A DNA stretch of 64,000 nt from Castor canadensis (Eukaryota > Chordata > Mammalia > Rodentia > Castoridae), in NCBI RefSeq assembly GCF_047511655.1, contig NC_133397.1, positions 13,851,501-13,915,500 of the forward strand. Direction: 5' to 3'. Positions 1-10,104 of the stretch are shown piece after piece. The position numbers and the translations under genes are program-made. A model generated the notes under the pieces. It did no database searches and was not told where the DNA came from. It saw only the letters and a program-made list of their open reading frames with translations. Numbering within the stretch: position 1 is the first letter of the stretch; every line of letters begins with the position of its first letter.

Positions 1-75
1 TTTTCCCCCATTTCCTTAGCTGCAAAATGGGGACAATAATACTAATATCACAGAGTTATGCTGATGATTAGGGAA
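1..75 (+). repeat. MIR SINE, 3' part
   Basis: The phrase around 'gcaaaatggggacaataata' followed by a 'cagagttatgctgatgatta' block matches the MIR core running into its 3' half. It is cut off by the window edge, so the element starts outside. Confidence 0.5.
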
Positions 76-479
76 AAATATATGTATATACATGCCAATA
101 ATAACAATAAATCAGGAAGCACTCATTTGAAAGTATTCTCACAGATACAACATGCTTCTGAAATTTAGAGTGCTGCCATTTCAAATGTATTCCCCTTTGA
201 GAAAATAAAAACAGTGGAGATTGGAACATTGTTGGGGTGGTGTAGAACACAGTTTATCTGGTAAGAGATAACACAAAGATTAACCAGCAGTGCCAGAAGC
301 CAAAGCAGGAGCAATTTTTAACCTTCTTAGATAATGAATGGATCTCCAAAGGCCAGAATCTATCCAAAGAACTCTCTACCATGGTCCTAAGAGGACCCAG
401 AGGCCCAGTAACTGAGCACACTTTTCCAATCAATATAAGTAAATAACAACAAGTCTACTGTGAGGAGGGCACCATGCCA
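76..479. other. Unassigned sequence
   Basis: AT-rich with no open frame of note, no splice-flanked exon and no repeat I can name. Confidence 0.5.
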
Positions 480-650
480 GACCCTATAAATTCATAAGAT
501 TATTTAATTCTTAGAAGGCAAGTATAATTATTGCACTTCTACAGATATAAGAATTGTGTCTCAAAGCGGTTAGATATGCCTTCAAGATCCCGTGGTGAGG
601 ACACAGCAGTAGTGGAATTTGAGCTCACATCTGAATCTCAAACCCTCTTT
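480..650 (-). repeat. MIR-like fragment
   Basis: Reading the minus strand gives a degraded MIR: a target-like 'attcttagaaggcaagtat' block, a 'cacttctacagatataagaa' block and a 'gtctcaaagcggttagatat' block, in the order expected for reversed MIR. It is diverged, so the edges are approximate. Confidence 0.45.
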
Positions 651-1330
651 CTTTTCAATCACCATAATGCCTTGCCAGGGAAATTCATGCAGATCCAGAG
701 GAAGGATTTCAACCAAGATGAAATGGGAACCAGAAGCTACTATGAGTGGATGAGTCAACACTCATGGAGGCAGGCAGGACTGGCTCCTTGCCATGTGTTG
801 TTCTCCTGCCCTGCTCACCAGAGTTGAACCAGGGGCTTCCAGCAATCACCTCATTGCTGTGAGGACCAGATGAGGGCTTCCCAAGTAGGCAGAAGTAGGA
901 CAGCTTTAATTCAGCCACAATACACAGGCCACTGAATTCAACCGTAAGGGGTGACCTGGTCATGTGGTCATCACTGGGCTCCATGTCACCCTTCCCCTTA
1001 TCATACGAGTTTTTTGACTACACTACAAAGACCTCTTTCCAGATCTATCTCTTCCCCCAGACTATTTGAAAAATGAATAGGGCTCATTTTTTAACCCTCA
1101 ATTCCCACATTGTATTGGTATAGGCACGAGACAAGAGCAATGGAAGGTGTGTAAATGAAGGCATGGACTCCACATGACTTAGATAATATCTTGAACCCCA
1201 AGAGGTTATGGCACGATTATTCTAAACCAGTTCTCATTCTCTGCTCAGTGGCTCGGGATCTCTCTCATTAGCCCCAAGATCTCTCAGCTGGACTAGGGCA
1301 TTAAGGATCCTTCAGACTTAACCATTCGAA
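651..1330. other. Unassigned unique sequence
   Basis: No recognised repeat or exon. The open frames here are short, begin without ATG or lack any codon bias, and I do not regard them as genes. Confidence 0.5.
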
Positions 1331-1334
1331 GTGT

Positions 1335-1470
1335 AGGCTGTTTCATTCCATGTTGATAGAATAAGCAAATGCAGCCAATAGGACACATGTTGTCAGCTTC
1401 ATTTGAAAGATGGGAAACTGAGGTCCACATGAATGAACTGACTTCCTGAGGGTCAACATGTGATCAGAGG
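1335..1470 (-). repeat. MIR core fragment
   Basis: The 'gatgggaaactgaggtccac' block followed by 'tgacttcctgagggtcaaca' is the reversed MIR core (the 'gaggaaactgaggc' and 'aaggtcac' segments). Confidence 0.5.
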
Positions 1471-2029
1471 ACTGCTGACTCCCTGACATGGTACCTAACA
1501 TGTTTCTGTTTATGATTGCAAGCCTAGAGCAAAGCAATGCAAAGGGGGAGACAGGGACAGTGTCATGAAGAGAAAAATAACCAGGAAGGGAGGCACAGCT
1601 TCACTGGACAGAGACACTGACAAGGGACAGAGTGTGACCCGATGGCCCTGGTAAGCTAGCTCAGAACTCCTCACTTAGGGCTGGCTCTGTGTCCCTGACT
1701 CATCCGGTTGCATCAAGGCCCTGGGAGTACAAGCAAACTGAATTCTTCTCCGTGCTGAGTGAAAACAGGAAGTCACAAGTGGCTTCGCTCTGCTCTCAAC
1801 TTGGGTCCCCAACAGTTGGGGTCAAGTGTACACAAAGGACATGATAGGCAGTTCCCTGGCAACTTGCCTCCACAGGGGCTCAGAAACTCACTTGAAGGGT
1901 GGAGGAACTAGGGTCACCTTTTAAGGAGTATCCTGAAGTGTGGTTTAGGGTCTGAGGCCCCTCTGGGAGCAAGACCAGGGAGCCAGCAGAGTGGGAGCCA
2001 GGGAGCTCCACGTACCCGCTCCATCACTT
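1471..2029. other. Unassigned unique sequence
   Basis: Moderate GC, no recognised repeat, no supported exon. Confidence 0.5.
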
Positions 2030-2215
2030 TCTCATCATTCAACAAAAAACAAGGGCTGACTGTGTGCTAACAGCAGTGTGACTTTAGGGACAAAACTCAC
2101 TTGCTCTGAGCTTTGTTTCCTCACAGGCAAAGTGGAGGCAGCCTCCCCCTCCCCCGCCCCGCACAGTGCTATCCTGAAGATGAAAGCACATCAGTGAATT
2201 AGTGCAGGCGTTCCA
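2030..2215 (+). repeat. MIR-like fragment
   Basis: Contains 'agtgtgactttagggacaaa' and 'tttgtttcctcacaggcaaa', the order of the MIR core in sense orientation, then a C-rich insertion and a weak 3' half. Strongly diverged. Confidence 0.4.
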
Positions 2216-3664
2216 GCACCCAGCAGTGTGCTACCCACTGTGTGGCCCAGCCTGGGATGCTGCTGCTCCCTCCCCAGAACTAAGAGCAGGAGGACTGTGG
2301 GCAAGTTTGATCCCACTTTGGTTCCCTACTCTCCCCTCACAGGAGTCCAGGGCCAGCAGGAGGTGAAGTTATGCCAGCCCCCAGCCTGGGCCCAGTGCCC
2401 ATGTTTATGACTGTTTATTTCAGAGCAAGTAGAAAGGAGAAATTAAAGCCATAAAAGACAGGACAACAGACCAATAAAATCCAGCTCCCAGAAGAGTCAG
2501 AGGGAGGAAGAGAGGCAAAACTGTCACCATAGCAACACAAGACAGTCAGAAACATGCAGGGAAAAACAGCTCCTGCTCTGCCTCCCTCTTCACTGGGAAG
2601 AAGCCCTTGAACCCCTCCAGGAGCTATGTGGTGAAAGCCAACAGCCATCAAAACTAAGACCTTGGATAAGTCCAGACCTGGACAGGGCCACTCTCCTCTT
2701 GGGACCTAGTACAGGTCCCAGCCCTGCATGGTCCCAGTCCAGCTTTCTGTGCCCTGGGGACTGGACATTGTGCAGATGGCCTGGGCCCATCCAGAGGAGG
2801 TGGTGATTGGTGACAGCAGGGAAAGTTTCTGACAAAGAAAGGTGGGAGGACCATAGAGCTGTAGGGGACAGCAAGACCCTGAACGTGAGCTCCATGACCC
2901 TGCCCTGGGCTCCCTAGGGAGCAGGCAGGAATATAGGGACACGGGAGAGGAGGCCAGGACAAAACCCCAGAATGATGGCCCCATCAGCACTGGACCTTTC
3001 CTCCCCAACAGTGGCTGTGGGAATCCTGATGATCTGGAGGTAGGCTTTGGAGGACTTAAATGACAAAGCTCCTGGCCTAGGTCTCTGTGAACACTGGCCA
3101 GCAAGCCTGAGCAGCTTGGAGACAGAACCAAGGACCTGCTGACACTTTTTGACTGAGGTGTTCTTGGTCCTTCAACTGAGGGAGATGAGACAGGTGTCTC
3201 CACCAAAATGCATGGCTGGCCTGGGACCAGAATCTTGGGAAGTGGGTCAAATTGTTCCCGGAGCTCAGGATCTAAGAGTCTTGGGCCAGACTCCAGTTAT
3301 GAGTTCTGGCCGGGAGGAGGAACCGGGTATGGCAAGGAGTTGGGGTCCTAGGCACAGCAGTTTGCAGCTGGCTCAGAAGCTCCGTGGCAGGTGGCAACAG
3401 TAGGGTCCAGGTGTGCAGTGCTGGGAAGGGGATTCATTCGTGACTCTGGTGCTACACAGAGTGGTGGACACCTGGTGGTGGTCAGAATCAGGGAAGCAGT
3501 GGGTTGGGGTATTCCGGAAGAATGGCTGTGGAGCTCAAGGCACCTGGGGGTTGGGTGGGAGTGGTTGAGCGGTGGGGAGGGGGAAGAGGAGGTGGTCTGA
3601 AAAGGAACACAATCAGGAGGCAGTGCTCCAGAGATGCACTGGGCGCACACACGGACCTGAGGAC
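2216..3664. other. GC-elevated unique flank of the CpG island
   Basis: GC rises towards the island, but CpG is still sparse until about 3.66 kb. Several overlapping open frames occur on both strands. The longest (minus, about 166 codons, 2706-3206) begins at TTG, is rich in Ser, Pro and Gly, and shows no domain. No repeat is recognised. If the island gene runs leftward, this is the start of its first intron. Confidence 0.5.
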
Positions 3665-3901
3665 AGCGACTGTTGGGAAAGGGCTAAAAGACCCAGTGCT
3701 TCGCGCTCGCTCGCTCACTCGCTCGCTCCCTCTCTTCCTCAAGACTGCAGGGAGTCAGGAACCAGGCTAGGATGACCATGGTAGCCGGTGCCCGCCCCGC
3801 CCCGCTCCACGCGCGGAGGTCCGGCGCCTTCCGAGGCCCCCGTCCCCGGACCCGCGCCCGCGCTCCCCGCCGCGCCCCGATCGCGGCCGCGCCGCGCTCA
3901 C

Positions 3902-4070
3902 CAGATCGCCGCCGCCCCGCTCCGCAGCCCGCTCCGCCGCCGCTGTGGACGCCTCTCCCGCGGCCGCCGCAGCCTGCGAGACGGCTCGGAGCCCCGCCCC
4001 GCCCCGCCCCCAGCCCGGCCCGCGCCGCCGCCCCGCCCCGGACCCGGGATCCACCCCCCGCTGTCACCAA
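3902..4070 (-). other. Candidate 5' non-coding first exon (leftward gene)
   Basis: On the minus strand the sequence reads GGCGGCGATCTG then GTGAGCGCGG, a close match to the donor consensus, putting the exon end at 3902. Upstream lie GC boxes and a G4 motif, consistent with a TATA-less TSS somewhere around 4000-4070. No ATG occurs on the minus strand between about 4250 and the donor, so this would be an untranslated exon with the start codon in a later exon outside the window. The 5' edge is a guess. The donor is seen in the sequence; transcription is inferred. Confidence 0.35.
3992..4011 (-). promoter_or_regulatory. G-quadruplex motif / overlapping Sp1 sites
   Basis: The plus strand has four C-runs separated by single G's. 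The minus strand therefore reads four runs of at least four G with one-base loops, an ideal intramolecular G4 pattern that also provides overlapping Sp1/KLF GC boxes. It lies about 90 bp upstream of the minus-strand donor, in the probable promoter or 5' UTR. Confidence 0.7.
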
Positions 4071-4165
4071 CCGAGTGCCCAAGCTCTTCTGGCCGATCCC
4101 TTCTGGAGTCCGGTTCTGTCCGCTGCGCGGCGGAGCCCTGGCTGACCCTCCCTGTTCACGGTAAC

Positions 4166-4517
4166 CCCTGGCTTTCTCAGCCTTCGGCACTTGGCCTTGC
4201 TCCTCACCAGGACGCCTGCGCCAGCCCTTTCTGTTTCGACACCCCGAATTCCTCCATACCCACTATTCCCCTCCAAAAAAAAAAACAAAAAAATTCCCGC
4301 AATCCATACAGGCATGTACACACTCACACTTAGTGCCCATGCAGTCAGGACACCACAACCCCTAATCCCGCTATCACATTTGGATTCTAGACCCTGCTTT
4401 GTTCCCAGACCACCGCAGCCTGTTCTATTAACAGATACCCAGCCTTGAAGGCCAGAGGTATCTGATGAGCTCACCTAAAAAGTCTTCTCAAATACTTGTT
4501 CAAAAAATGTTATTATT
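4166..4517. other. Unassigned, island shoulder
   Basis: CpG density falls off quickly after 4165. A short A-rich stretch lies at 4276-4293. No repeat is recognised before the B1 element. Confidence 0.5.
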
Positions 4518-4671
4518 GAGCCAGGCGTGGTGGTGTCCATTTGTAATCCCAGCACCAGACAGACTGAGGCAGGAGGATCCATCAGTAGCTTGAGGCCAGC
4601 GTGGGTTACATAGCGAGACTCTGTTTCAAAAAAAAAAAAAAAAGGAAAAGAAAGAAAAAAAGAAAAAAATT
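4518..4671 (+). mobile_element. B1/Alu-like SINE with A-rich tail
   Basis: Starts with 'gagccaggcgtggtggtgtc', carries 'gtaatcccagcacc', 'gaggcaggaggatc' and 'agcgagactctgtttc', then an A-tail grading into GAAAG repeats (4628-4671). This is a 7SL-derived B1-type monomer without an ID unit; the left promoter (A and B box) region is intact by eye. Confidence 0.87.
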
Positions 4672-5421
4672 ACCCTAAAGAGTAAGTCTGCAAAAGCCTT
4701 TTAAAAATTTTATGATGCAGGAGAAAGTAGCAGATTCCAGCATCATTGTCCTGATCATTGTTTTAAAACATCTGCCATGGAGGCTTTTTGCATTAGAGAG
4801 AGGTTCATTCAGGAAACCAGAGAAGACTGAGCTGTGCCAAACAGGTTGTGAGTCAGAGATCTTGTGTGCGTGTACGTAGGGGGATTCCTTGCAGACCCCA
4901 ATGTGGTTGCTTCCTTTCCCAGTCTGTCAGCCAGAGCATCATGAAACTATTCTTATCCCTTCACAGTGTGCCAAGCAATGTGCGGCCAGTAGCTGCATTG
5001 GTTGGGGAAATATAAGGAGGCAAAGTCCAGGTCCCAGAGTGCAGGTGCATCCCCTTCCTGCACTCCAGCATGTATCCCCAAGGAGGACTCAAGCCTTGGT
5101 TGGTTCTGAGAACCCAAGGGTCTGAAAGACTTCCATGAACTGCTTAGTGAAGCTCCTGGTCGGATTTTGGCAAGAGTTCACAGACAAGGGGCAGAAGGAC
5201 ACAGTCTAGGTAGGACAAAACAATTTCCAGTTGGCATCCCAAGGACCTTGGGATGCAAATGAACTCTTTCCCCTTCTTCATTTGAGTTTCTCAAGGTCCT
5301 CCCGCCCTGGCCTAGCTTCTGTTGTCAATTCTTACAAAAACAATTTATTATTTTATCTTTGTATGATGCTATCAGAATTTTTTTTGACATGAATTTAGCC
5401 AAGCCATGTGTGTTCCCCCAA
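4672..5421. other. Unassigned unique sequence
   Basis: No recognised repeat and no supported exon. A short inverted 'ccaaggaccttggga' lies near 5240-5255. Confidence 0.5.
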
Positions 5422-5451
5422 ACACACACACACGCACACACACACACACAC
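5422..5451. repeat. (CA)n microsatellite
   Basis: Nearly pure CA dinucleotides with one CG interruption. Confidence 0.95.
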
Positions 5452-5689
5452 CCCAGAAAGTTTTACTTACTCTATTCACCTTGAACTTGGGCAGGCTTTG
5501 GGATGAATCAGCCACAGAGGCCATTCATCCATGTCAGACACTATCATTTCAGAACATGGGAGGACTTTTTACTTTACACGGTCTGTCTCTAATAACATGG
5601 CTTATGTTGGTGAGTAGAGACTATTCGATGTCTGAGATTTCACTTCCACACACTTCGAGGCGGCTTCTGTTTCAATAATTGAGGGATAC

Positions 5690-5990
5690 CTACACGGTAC
5701 TGCCCAGCCCATTATGAAATAATAGGGTTTTATAATTATCAGTGTGGAATTTAATAATTAAGTGTTTCCTAAAACACAATAATCAGGTGAAATAGTCTCT
5801 CAACTTCATCAATAATGCTAATAACAAGTTTAGAAGTTATTATAATAAAGATTACAGTGAAATTAAACTGTCATTTAGGGGGCAGGTAAGTTGAAATTGA
5901 ATTTCAGATGGTTTTCATTCACAATATGTTTGCTTAAATGAACCTTACTGTTTTAATTAAATAAAGTTTAAATGGAACTGTTCCAGTTTA
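5690..5990. promoter_or_regulatory. Candidate conserved non-coding element, TAAT-rich
   Basis: A repeat-free AT-rich block with dense homeodomain-type cores (several TAATTA/TAATAA, and 'tttaataattaagtg' near 5750), CCATTATGAAATAAT-like text at its start and no microsatellite character. Its complexity is unlike the LINE debris elsewhere. Function and conservation are inferred from texture only; a cross-species alignment would decide. Confidence 0.3.
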
Positions 5991-6039
5991 AAGGACATCG
6001 CCTTTGTGTATTTATTTTTTAGTAGAGATGATTGGACAT

Positions 6040-6600
6040 CAACCAAGTGCCAGCCATTGTGCTAAGTAATGGAATAAGGATAATTGTCCCTCGCCTTGAG
6101 GACACAGACCGCCTGCCAGCACAAGCTATGACAAGGCAGAGAAGGAAAGAAGTTGGAGTGGTGGAGGGGGGCAGGGTGGAGAAATGACCTAAACAATGTA
6201 TGCACATGTGAATAAATAAAAAAAATTTTTAAAAAGGGAAAGAAGTTGGAATGCAGGCACTTGTTGTGTGGTCTCAGGGACAGAGGAATTCACTATGATT
6301 GGGGAAACTGGGAGTGGGTTCTGAAGAGGACAGCTTTTAAGTTAAATACTGATGGATGAGCTAGATTTCATCAGCAAGAAATGAGATAAGGGCACTCCAG
6401 GTAGAGGGACAAGGTGAATGCCAAGTTGTTGGGGAGACTTGAAAACTGAGGCAAAGAATAGAGACCCAGACAGCAGGGTAGACAAAGGCTGCAGTTGATC
6501 CTGGGAGGTCCCCAGGGCAAGGATGTCCCCACTGAGCCTTGAGTAAAGGGACTGATGCCAGTTTAAGGGTCTTCAGGGACAGGGATTGGAGAACAAGGAG
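6040..6600 (-). mobile_element. L2 LINE 3' region
   Basis: Read left to right it gives the reversed L2 3' end: 'ccaagtgccagccattgtgc', then a 'ccctcgccttgaggacacag' block, and later 'gggcactccaggtagaggga'. It is interrupted by a short L1 insertion at 6161-6236. Confidence 0.6.
6161..6236 (+). mobile_element. Very short 5'-truncated L1 insertion with target-site duplication
   Basis: A 76-bp segment ending in an A-rich tail (6211-6235) is flanked by a 17-bp direct repeat, 6144-6160 and 6237-6253, which match at 16 of 17 positions. The repeat lies inside an L2 copy whose sequence resumes on the right. The insert text resembles an L1 3' end. Flanking duplication plus A-tail is the signature of LINE-driven insertion. 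Confidence 0.65.
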
Positions 6601-7164
6601 GAGGCAGAAATGAGTACTACTAGTAGAGAATTACACTCCTAGTCTGGAGGCTGTGGGCTGCCTTCCATGGGCCAGGCTCTACAAACTCACGTTTAAAAAC
6701 ACATTGAAGGATTCCCAGTGATGAGAACAATGCTTGCCACAAACCGGTGCCCCCTGACATTATTGAATGAATGGCAGAGTCATGGAACTGGGACACCCAC
6801 TCTAGAGACACAGTCACAAGGGTTGATCCCATTCAGGGTTTTTCTCTACCCACTGAGACCAACAAAACAGCTTTCCCTATTCCAGCATGGTGTGACCTTG
6901 TTCCCAGGAAGGACCCTGTCCCCTGAACCTTTGTGTGCTACCCATCTGGGATGGCTCCCTCTCCAACTCCATCTATCAAGGATCATTTGTCCAATGCCAT
7001 CAGTGTTGGGGACAGAATGGCACTGTGGCCTGAGAACTCCTACGAAACTGATAGTCTGAGCCACTCTGACGCATGACACACCACTGTCCTGTGCTGTCAT
7101 TGGAGACTTTTCACATGTGCAGGTTTCTGGAGGTCAGAGCCACAGATAAAACCCCTTCTAGATT
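6601..7164. other. Unassigned unique sequence
   Basis: No recognised repeat. A 113-codon open frame (6718-7059, plus, true ATG) has no recognisable domain or splice context. Confidence 0.45.
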
Positions 7165-7385
7165 CATAGACAAAGCCAAGCCTAAATCCTAATTCTGCTG
7201 GTCACTAGCTGTGTGAATGTAAAAAGATTAATCATTTGGAGATTGATTAGTATTGATATAAATTGCTTTGTAACTGGGAAAGGAGAGCTGTGTAAAGCTA
7301 CACAATCTTGGGTGTGTGTCACTTCATAGTGCCTTGAATTGTGCTGGGTATGCAGTCAGTGCTCATTTCAGACTTGCTGGTTAGC
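7165..7385 (+). repeat. MIR SINE, nearly full length
   Basis: Begins with 'ctaattctgctggtcactag' and 'ctgtgtgaatgtaaaaagat' (core) and ends with 'gtgctgggtatgcagtcagt' and 'gctcatttc', the MIR 3' tail. The middle is diverged. Confidence 0.5.
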
Positions 7386-7913
7386 AGGTTCATTCACAGA
7401 TGAGGGCCTGGTAGAGAGACTCAAGGGTCCCCAGTCCCAAAGCCTGTAGTGCTTTCTGTGTGCTCTGCTACAGGAAAAAAAAAATTTTTTTTTGCCCTCT
7501 TAGCTTGCTAATCTTCAGCAAGAATTATATAGTATTTTCCCTCTGGCACTACTACAGTGGCCTCCAAAGGTGGTAGGTTTTCTTGTCAATGGCTGGCCAG
7601 GGTTCCTTTGTGTAACTAGGGGTTTCTACGGAAACATGGACCAGGCTTCATAATGGATTTGATTATGAATATTGAGCCAATTTTCACAGCTGACATGCTA
7701 CACACTTCCTTGTTACAAAAACCACAGCTCAAACTATGTACAAAACATTGTAATGACTGAAAATCCCTCCCTGTGACTGAGTTGGTACAGATGACGAAAG
7801 TACTCTGACTTTATGGCTCTTTTAACTTTTCATTACGTCAGGGTTTCTCACAGTTGTACATGGTTCCTCTCTGCTTCGAATGACCTTCCATATAGGTCTA
7901 TTCATTGAGTTTT
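7386..7913. other. Unassigned unique sequence
   Basis: No exon or recognised repeat beyond a short A9T10 tract at about 7475-7492. Confidence 0.5.
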
Positions 7914-8138
7914 TACTCTTTTTTTTATTTTCTTGGTAGTGCTGGGAATTGAACTCAGGGCCTCATGATTGCTAGGCAAGTACTCTACTACCTGAGCCAT
8001 GCCCCTGGTCCTTTTTCTTTTTAGTTTACTTTTCAGAAAGGGTCTCACACTTTTGCCTGGGCCAGCCTTGGACCATGAATCTCCTACCACCATTTCCAGA
8101 GTATCTGGGATTATAGGTATGAGCCACCATCACTGGCC
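7914..8138 (-). mobile_element. B1-ID dimeric SINE
   Basis: On the minus strand the order is B1-like unit (8138 to about 8015), then ID-like tRNA-derived unit (about 8010 to 7935), then the A-tail (seen as a T-run at 7918-7930). The ID unit keeps its B-box region ('gaattgaactcagggcc' on the plus strand) and the 'gagccatgcccc' A-box side. It is typical of the composite SINEs repeated through this window. Confidence 0.87.
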
Positions 8139-8260
8139 CTCCACTCACTTTTAAATGCTTGGCTCAAAAGCAGCCCCTCCGCAATGAAGCCTTCAATTCT
8201 CCAAGGTCAAGTCAGTGCTCTTTCCTGTGTGTCACCGTAACACTGCATTCACATTTCACA
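8139..8260 (+). repeat. L2 fragment (weak)
   Basis: 'gcaatgaagccttcaattct' and 'aaggtcaagtcagtgctctt' resemble the L2 sense segment 'gaagccttccctgac'. Short and diverged. Confidence 0.35.
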
Positions 8261-8924
8261 GTTTTGCCCTCACCAGGCTTTGTTGGGCAGATCAGGTGAT
8301 ACACAGCTGATTCTCCTTATTTTCAGTAACTATGCTCTACAAAGTCACTGTGAACACTGAATTAGCAAACGCTGCACAATAGCTTTGAGGGGAAACACTG
8401 GGTGAGGTTCCTGTAAACTTCTGTTCACATTTTCATCAACCCATCAATACAGAACCTTGTTTTATGTGTTTCTGTTTAAAGACATTTACATAGATTGTTG
8501 ATTCACTATCACCCTCGCCTGAACAGAACTAATCCAACATGTGTATATCCTTTGTAAGGGGCATCACAGACTTGGTGTCCTCTTGTGTTTGGAAACTCTG
8601 TATGGCACTTCTGCAGCCCTGTGCTCCACAACCACTTTAAACAGTGAAATGAACACAAAAATGGAAACGAGAAAAATTCAGCACTAAATAGATTGCAAGA
8701 AGGACTCATTCTGAGAGGCAAAATAAGAAAGAAAAAGAAGACATGCACTGCATATCAGGCCAATTTAAGTACTTCATGCTTGGTGCATGACAATAAAAGA
8801 CCACAAAAGTGCAGAGAGTACTGGTTTAGTGTTACAAATAAATTTTAGCAAGGAGGTAAATTCACAAATACAAGACTTTAAATGAATGTCAACTGCATGG
8901 ACCTCCCAACTAAACCAAGAACTC
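8261..8924. other. Unassigned unique sequence
   Basis: AT-rich, nothing recognised. Confidence 0.5.
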
Positions 8925-9025
8925 TGTGAGGCCAGGATCTCTGTTTTCTTGGTCTTTGTATCTTCCTAGCAAGAAACCACTAGATATATAAAAAGTTAAT
9001 GCTCCACAAATGCCGGTTGAGTGAG
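8925..9025 (+). repeat. L2 LINE 3' end
   Basis: 'actctgtgaggccaggatct', 'ttggtctttgtatcttccta' and 'tgctccacaaatgccggttg' are the standard L2 3' terminal series in sense orientation, ending in 'agtgagtgaa'. Confidence 0.55.
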
Positions 9026-9604
9026 TGAACCATCAACGAGGACTTGCTTTGCCTTAGCTATTTACCAACTTTACAAACTTACAATAACAAAGCAGGAAGA
9101 ATGTCTCTGATTCTATCATAGGAATGTCAAAGACAGGATTTTGTTCCTATTGGTCATTTGACCAGAGTCCTGACCTCTAACCTTAAGGGGCATCCTCTAT
9201 GGAGTATGTCCCTTACCTGAGACACATCTGGGTAGTACAGGTATTGACTCCTGACACAGGTAGGACAATACCATCCACCCAAAAGAGAAAGGGGTACCAC
9301 AAACTGCCTGGATCTGGAAGAGTAAAGTCGAATGGTGGACAATGAGGGAGAAAAACTACCTAGCTCTGGAATGGAAAGGGACACTAAGTGGCAGATTGTA
9401 ATTGGGAAGAGAGTGGACACCCGAGGCAATGAAACCATGGGGACCCTCCTCTGTAGAAGCTTTGCAGTAAGTCAAGGTGCTAATGTGAGTCCCTCTGCCC
9501 TGCCTACAGCAGTAGGGCTTGGGTGGGCTTCTCCACCTCCCTCAGCCTTCTTCCTCACATGAAGAATATGGTAATCAGAGGACTTACCACAAGTGATGTT
9601 TATG
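9026..9604. other. Unassigned unique sequence
   Basis: No recognised repeat or supported exon. Confidence 0.5.
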
Positions 9605-9680
9605 CAACTTCCATTTATTGAGTGCCTACTGTGTGCCAGGCAGAAATGTGAATGACATAATGAATGTACAGATAATTAAT
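9605..9680 (-). repeat. L2/MIR 3' tail
   Basis: 'tttattgagtgcctactgtg' followed by 'tgccaggcag' is the reversed L2/MIR 3' end. Too short to assign between the two. Confidence 0.5.
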
Positions 9681-10104
9681 GAGTACCAAGCACAGCTACC
9701 AAAGTTGTCAAGTGATTGTATTCATTTTCATTCATAAATTTATCTCTGTTCTCATTTTTTCTTTCATCTCTCTAGTTTGCAAAGTTTCAGCATATGACAG
9801 CTCTCTTCTAGCTACAGGTCTGCTGATACACTTTCACAGATCAGTTGATCTCAATCCTTGGCTGACCGGGTATATCTGGAAATTGCTGATTGCATCAACT
9901 TTTGGTGCCTTTGTCCAATGAGTCAGCCTCTGTAGGAGACTCAACCTGACCACCAGTAAAGCTTACACAGTCTCCAAAATCACAACCAACAAAGTAATGA
10001 CACCTACATGGGAGCCTGTGAGCAGAGGCTTAGAGCATTTTACAGGAATATCCTAGACATCAGGGCAGCATAACAAACAGTCAATGAGGGGTCACTTATG
10101 ACTA
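9681..10104. other. Unassigned unique sequence
   Basis: Nothing recognised. Confidence 0.5.

Larger units (their letters stand above)
3665..4165. promoter_or_regulatory. CpG island promoter
   Basis: This is the only dense CpG cluster in the window; the surrounding 60 kb is CpG-poor, as is usual for methylated mammalian DNA. It holds a NotI octamer (3883-3890), several GC boxes of the GGGGCGGGG type read on the minus strand (3791-3804, 3992-4011, 4029-4040), and a GCTC-repeat run (about 3705-3730) typical of 5' untranslated regions. A strong splice donor lies on the minus strand at 3902/3901, and a weaker one on the plus strand at about 4160/4161. A 'ggctaaaagacc' TATA-like site at 3682-3693 faces right. 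Established knowledge: islands of this kind mark TSSs of widely expressed or developmental genes and are often bidirectional. I cannot name the gene. Promoter function is inferred from composition and motifs only. Confidence 0.8.

Noticed and set aside
2706..3206. 166-codon minus-strand frame
   Set aside because: Starts at TTG, low-complexity Ser/Pro content, no domain; overlaps equally long frames in other phases.
3684..4190. 168-codon minus-strand open frame across the CpG island
   Set aside because: It begins at GTG, is nearly all Arg, Gly and Ala from GC-rich composition, crosses the predicted splice donor, and contains no domain. The only ATG (3782) leaves 33 codons.
3788..4333. 181-codon plus-strand frame in the island
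   Set aside because: Starts at GTG, is Pro/Arg/Ala-rich, and runs past the island into an A-rich tract. Composition artefact.
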